From: Rhodoferax sp.
Lineage (GTDB): Bacteria; Pseudomonadota; Gammaproteobacteria; Burkholderiales; Burkholderiaceae_C
DNA: 6,856 nucleotides
NCBI GenBank assembly: GCA_030833685.1
Contig: JAURGS010000135.1
Span: 1 to 6,856 of the forward strand
Direction of reading: 5' to 3'
Part shown: in pieces, positions 4,980-6,856 of the stretch
Position numbering within the stretch: position 1 is the first letter of the stretch
How the letters are laid out: every line of letters starts with the position of its first letter
Made by a program: the position numbers and the translations under genes
The notes under the pieces: model-generated
What the model was told of the DNA's origin: nothing
What the model saw: only the letters and a program-made list of their open reading frames with translations
Database searches by the model: none

Positions 4980-5843
4980 ATGAGCTTTGAATTTCGATTG
5001 TCGGCATGGACACTGGGGCCTGCGCTTCTCAGGTGCTCTGTTTTGTTGGGTGCGCTGCTCGCTACCGTGTCGGCGTGGTCTGCCCAAACCTTGACCATTT
5101 CGGTCGTGCCGCAGTTCTCGGCACGACAGATTTTTTCGGACTGGACACCTGTCTTGAAAATAGTCGGTGAGAAAGCGGGGGTCGAGTTCAAGCTGAACTT
5201 TTACGATTCAATTCCGCAGTTCGAAAGCGGTTTCATGCGCGGTGAGTCGGATTTGGCGTACATGAACCCTTACCACATGGTGATGGCCAAAAACGCCGTG
5301 GGGTACCAGCCGATTATTCGGGATGATGCCAATCGTCTCTCAGGTATCTTGGTGGTTCGAAAAGACTCCTCAATCGAGAATCTCAGTCAACTGGACGGTA
5401 AAAAAATTGCGTTCCCCGCGCCCAATGCCTTTGGGGCGTCGCTGTACATGCGAGCACTTTTAGCCCGCGAAGCCAAGATCAACATCACCCCGCTTTACGT
5501 CAAGACGCATCCCAACGTTTATCGCCACGTGCTGCTCGGGCAAGCTGAGGCCGGTGGCGGCGTCAACCGAACGCTGAACGACGAGCGGGAAGACGTCCGC
5601 TCGCAGTTGCGAATCTTGTACCGTACGCCCGAGGTTTACTCACACCCAATAGCGGTTCACCCTCGGGTTCAGCCAGAGTTAGCTCAGCGATTGCAGGCCG
5701 CCTTCCTGGAGGCAGGACGCGATCCTGCAAACGCTGAACTGTTCAAAAACATTCTGATACCCAAACCAGCAAAAAGCACTTACGAGGAGTACGCTGCTCT
5801 TGGCGCCTTGAAGCTGGAGAGCTTTGTCGGCAAATCTAACTGA
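4980..5843 (+). CDS. Periplasmic PhnD-like solute-binding protein (phosphate/phosphite/phosphonate-type)
   Basis: This 287-residue protein has a signal peptide: R6 and R18 precede the hydrophobic run CSVLLGALLATVSA, with a likely signal peptidase I cut after AWSA (about 35/36). No lipobox is seen. The mature protein reads LTISVVPQFSARQIFSDWTPVLKIVGEKAG, then FESGFMRGESDLAYMNPYHMVMA and YQPIIRD. This matches the PhnD/phosphonate-binding type of periplasmic binding protein (PF12974 type; family 'GvvPq.s....a..W.Pll', 'G..DlAylnPy'). LDGKKIAFPAPNAFGASLYMRALL marks the second lobe. Members bind oxyanions or small organic ligands in the periplasm. The next gene, 19 bases away, is a membrane sensor rather than a permease or ATPase, so this protein probably presents a ligand to that sensor. 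The true ligand is not visible, and the phosphonate label is only the family name. The last residues KLESFVGKSN suggest a complete C-terminus. Confidence 0.88.
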   Translation: MSFEFRLSAWTLGPALLRCSVLLGALLATVSAWSAQTLTISVVPQFSARQIFSDWTPVLKIVGEKAGVEFKLNFYDSIPQFESGFMRGESDLAYMNPYHMVMAKNAVGYQPIIRDDANRLSGILVVRKDSSIENLSQLDGKKIAFPAPNAFGASLYMRALLAREAKINITPLYVKTHPNVYRHVLLGQAEAGGGVNRTLNDEREDVRSQLRILYRTPEVYSHPIAVHPRVQPELAQRLQAAFLEAGRDPANAELFKNILIPKPAKSTYEEYAALGALKLESFVGKSN

Positions 5844-5862
5844 GGCCAGGCAAGGATCGACT

Positions 5863-6856
5863 GTGCGCCTCTGGCTCTACCTGACGCTGCTGGTTAATGC
5901 CGTTGTTCTTGTAGCCTTCACAGGGCTTGGCGCCTACACCGCCCAAGAACGAGCGCGGGTGATGGAGGGCGAATTTCGCTCTGATACCCAGCGCCTGGCC
6001 GACAGTCTGGCCAAGTCGATTTCAGGGCTGTTGCTAACCCGATCTTTCGATCTGATTGAAGAGGCGCTGCTTGGGCAAATCGGCTTAGGGGATATGCGCC
6101 AACTGATGGTCGCCCGCGCTGACGGCCGCATGATTGCCCACGTGTTTCGAGACGCCAAGGGGCAGGGCCGTAGCGTCTATTTGCAGCAACGCATGCCCTT
6201 CGAGCTCCACCAGCGCACCCAGATTCGAGACGATGCATTAACTGTGGTGGTGCCTGTTGTGGCGGGCGTCGGTATCGACAGTGCCGAACAGGGTTGGCTG
6301 TTGGTTCAGGTGGATTTAAAGCGAATCAAAGAGGCACGCTCGGCGATCGTGCGCTCAGCGATGTGGGCGACGTTGTTTGCCATGGGGTTTGTGACCCTGA
6401 TTTTGCTTTGGCTTATCGGTCCAATCAGTAAGAGCCTGCAACGGACCGCCAAATTAGCCAGGCAATTGGAGAGTGGCACGAGAGCGGGCTCGCTAGATCG
6501 CAGCCGAATTTCTGAAATTCAGGAAATCAATGCGGCACTGATGCGAACGGGTGAAGCCTTGGGCGCACAGTTCATGGAACTGCAGGCGTCAGAAACGCGC
6601 AAAGCGGCCATTCTCGAGTCGTCGCTGGATGCCATGGTCACTATGGACAGTCTTGGCACCATTGTTGACTGGAATAGAGCCGCTGAGGACACTTTGGGGT
6701 GGACACGCGACGAGGCTGTTGGCCAGGATCTGGCTGGTCTCATCATCCCGCCAGTGCATCGCCAAAGTCACGTGGCGGGCATGGCGAGATACCTGGCCAC
6801 CGACGTGGGCCCGGTTTTGGGTAAGCGCATCGAGATCACCGCGATGCGCCGAACTG
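5863..6856 (+). CDS. Membrane-bound PAS-domain sensor protein (partial; output domain outside the window)
   Basis: The frame is open from GTG 5863 to the window edge, 331 codons plus one base. I translated it by hand. TM1 lies at about 4-24 and TM2 at about 165-186. Between them is a periplasmic sensor domain of roughly 140 residues. GPISKSLQRTAKLARQLESG after TM2 is HAMP-like, followed by a helical segment, and a PAS domain starts near 248 (AAILESSLDAMVTMDSLGTI, DWNRAAEDTLGWTRDEAVGQ). The run from HRQSH to GPVLGKRIEITAMRRTG (299-331) is a well-known PAS variant of bacterial sensor kinases and diguanylate cyclases. GTG is chosen because AAGGA (5852-5856) lies six bases upstream. The gene follows the PhnD-like gene by 19 bases and is almost certainly co-transcribed, so the binding protein may dock on the periplasmic domain. 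Whether the output is a histidine kinase, GGDEF/EAL or another domain cannot be seen. Confidence 0.87.
   Translation, partial: MRLWLYLTLLVNAVVLVAFTGLGAYTAQERARVMEGEFRSDTQRLADSLAKSISGLLLTRSFDLIEEALLGQIGLGDMRQLMVARADGRMIAHVFRDAKGQGRSVYLQQRMPFELHQRTQIRDDALTVVVPVVAGVGIDSAEQGWLLVQVDLKRIKEARSAIVRSAMWATLFAMGFVTLILLWLIGPISKSLQRTAKLARQLESGTRAGSLDRSRISEIQEINAALMRTGEALGAQFMELQASETRKAAILESSLDAMVTMDSLGTIVDWNRAAEDTLGWTRDEAVGQDLAGLIIPPVHRQSHVAGMARYLATDVGPVLGKRIEITAMRRT

Noticed and set aside
1..6856. CRISPR array, insertion sequence or prophage
   Set aside because: No regularly spaced repeats, transposase motifs or terminal inverted repeats with target duplications were seen on either strand.

Overview
The window looks like chromosomal DNA of a betaproteobacterium, probably Burkholderiales near Comamonadaceae (Rhodoferax, Polaromonas or Limnohabitans type). 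This is an inference from moderately GC-rich codon use, the style of the proteins and a CCA-encoding tRNA; no taxonomic marker was searched. No mobile element, integrase or CRISPR array is visible. All complete genes read on the + strand. The one minus-strand gene is cut by the left edge.

Layout. (1) The left ~665 bases hold the N-terminal part of a minus-strand six-helix membrane protein. Its last visible residues match the linker that precedes a class III adenylate/guanylate cyclase domain. A strong inverted repeat ends one base before its ATG. (2) A ~128-base divergent intergenic region separates it from a PaiB-like FMN-binding protein gene. That gene overlaps by 17 bases tadA, the tRNA A34 deaminase gene. 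TadA carries a ~165-residue C-terminal extension that resembles a cut-down haloalkane dehalogenase/alpha-beta hydrolase fold without an intact active site. (3) 28 bases later comes ldcA, an S66 muramoyltetrapeptide (LD) carboxypeptidase. (4) tRNA-Val(CAC) follows with its own intrinsic terminator. (5) A DUF1653 gene and a glutathione S-transferase gene overlap as ATGA. (6) After a gene-free gap of ~287 bases come a secreted PhnD-like solute-binding protein with an excellent RBS and, 19 bases later, a membrane sensor with a PAS domain, cut by the right edge.

How the genes work together. paiB-like, tadA and ldcA are packed as a possible operon of housekeeping functions (flavin-binding protein, tRNA wobble modification, peptidoglycan recycling), although no shared pathway is evident. 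DUF1653 and GST are probably translationally coupled. The PhnD-like protein and the PAS sensor form the clearest functional pair: a periplasmic binding protein next to a membrane sensor, with no ABC permease or ATPase in view, which suggests ligand sensing rather than uptake.

The most unusual item is the TadA fusion to a degenerate hydrolase half-domain. The rest is mostly ordinary chromosome, and I see no convincing evidence of a wholly new multi-gene system.
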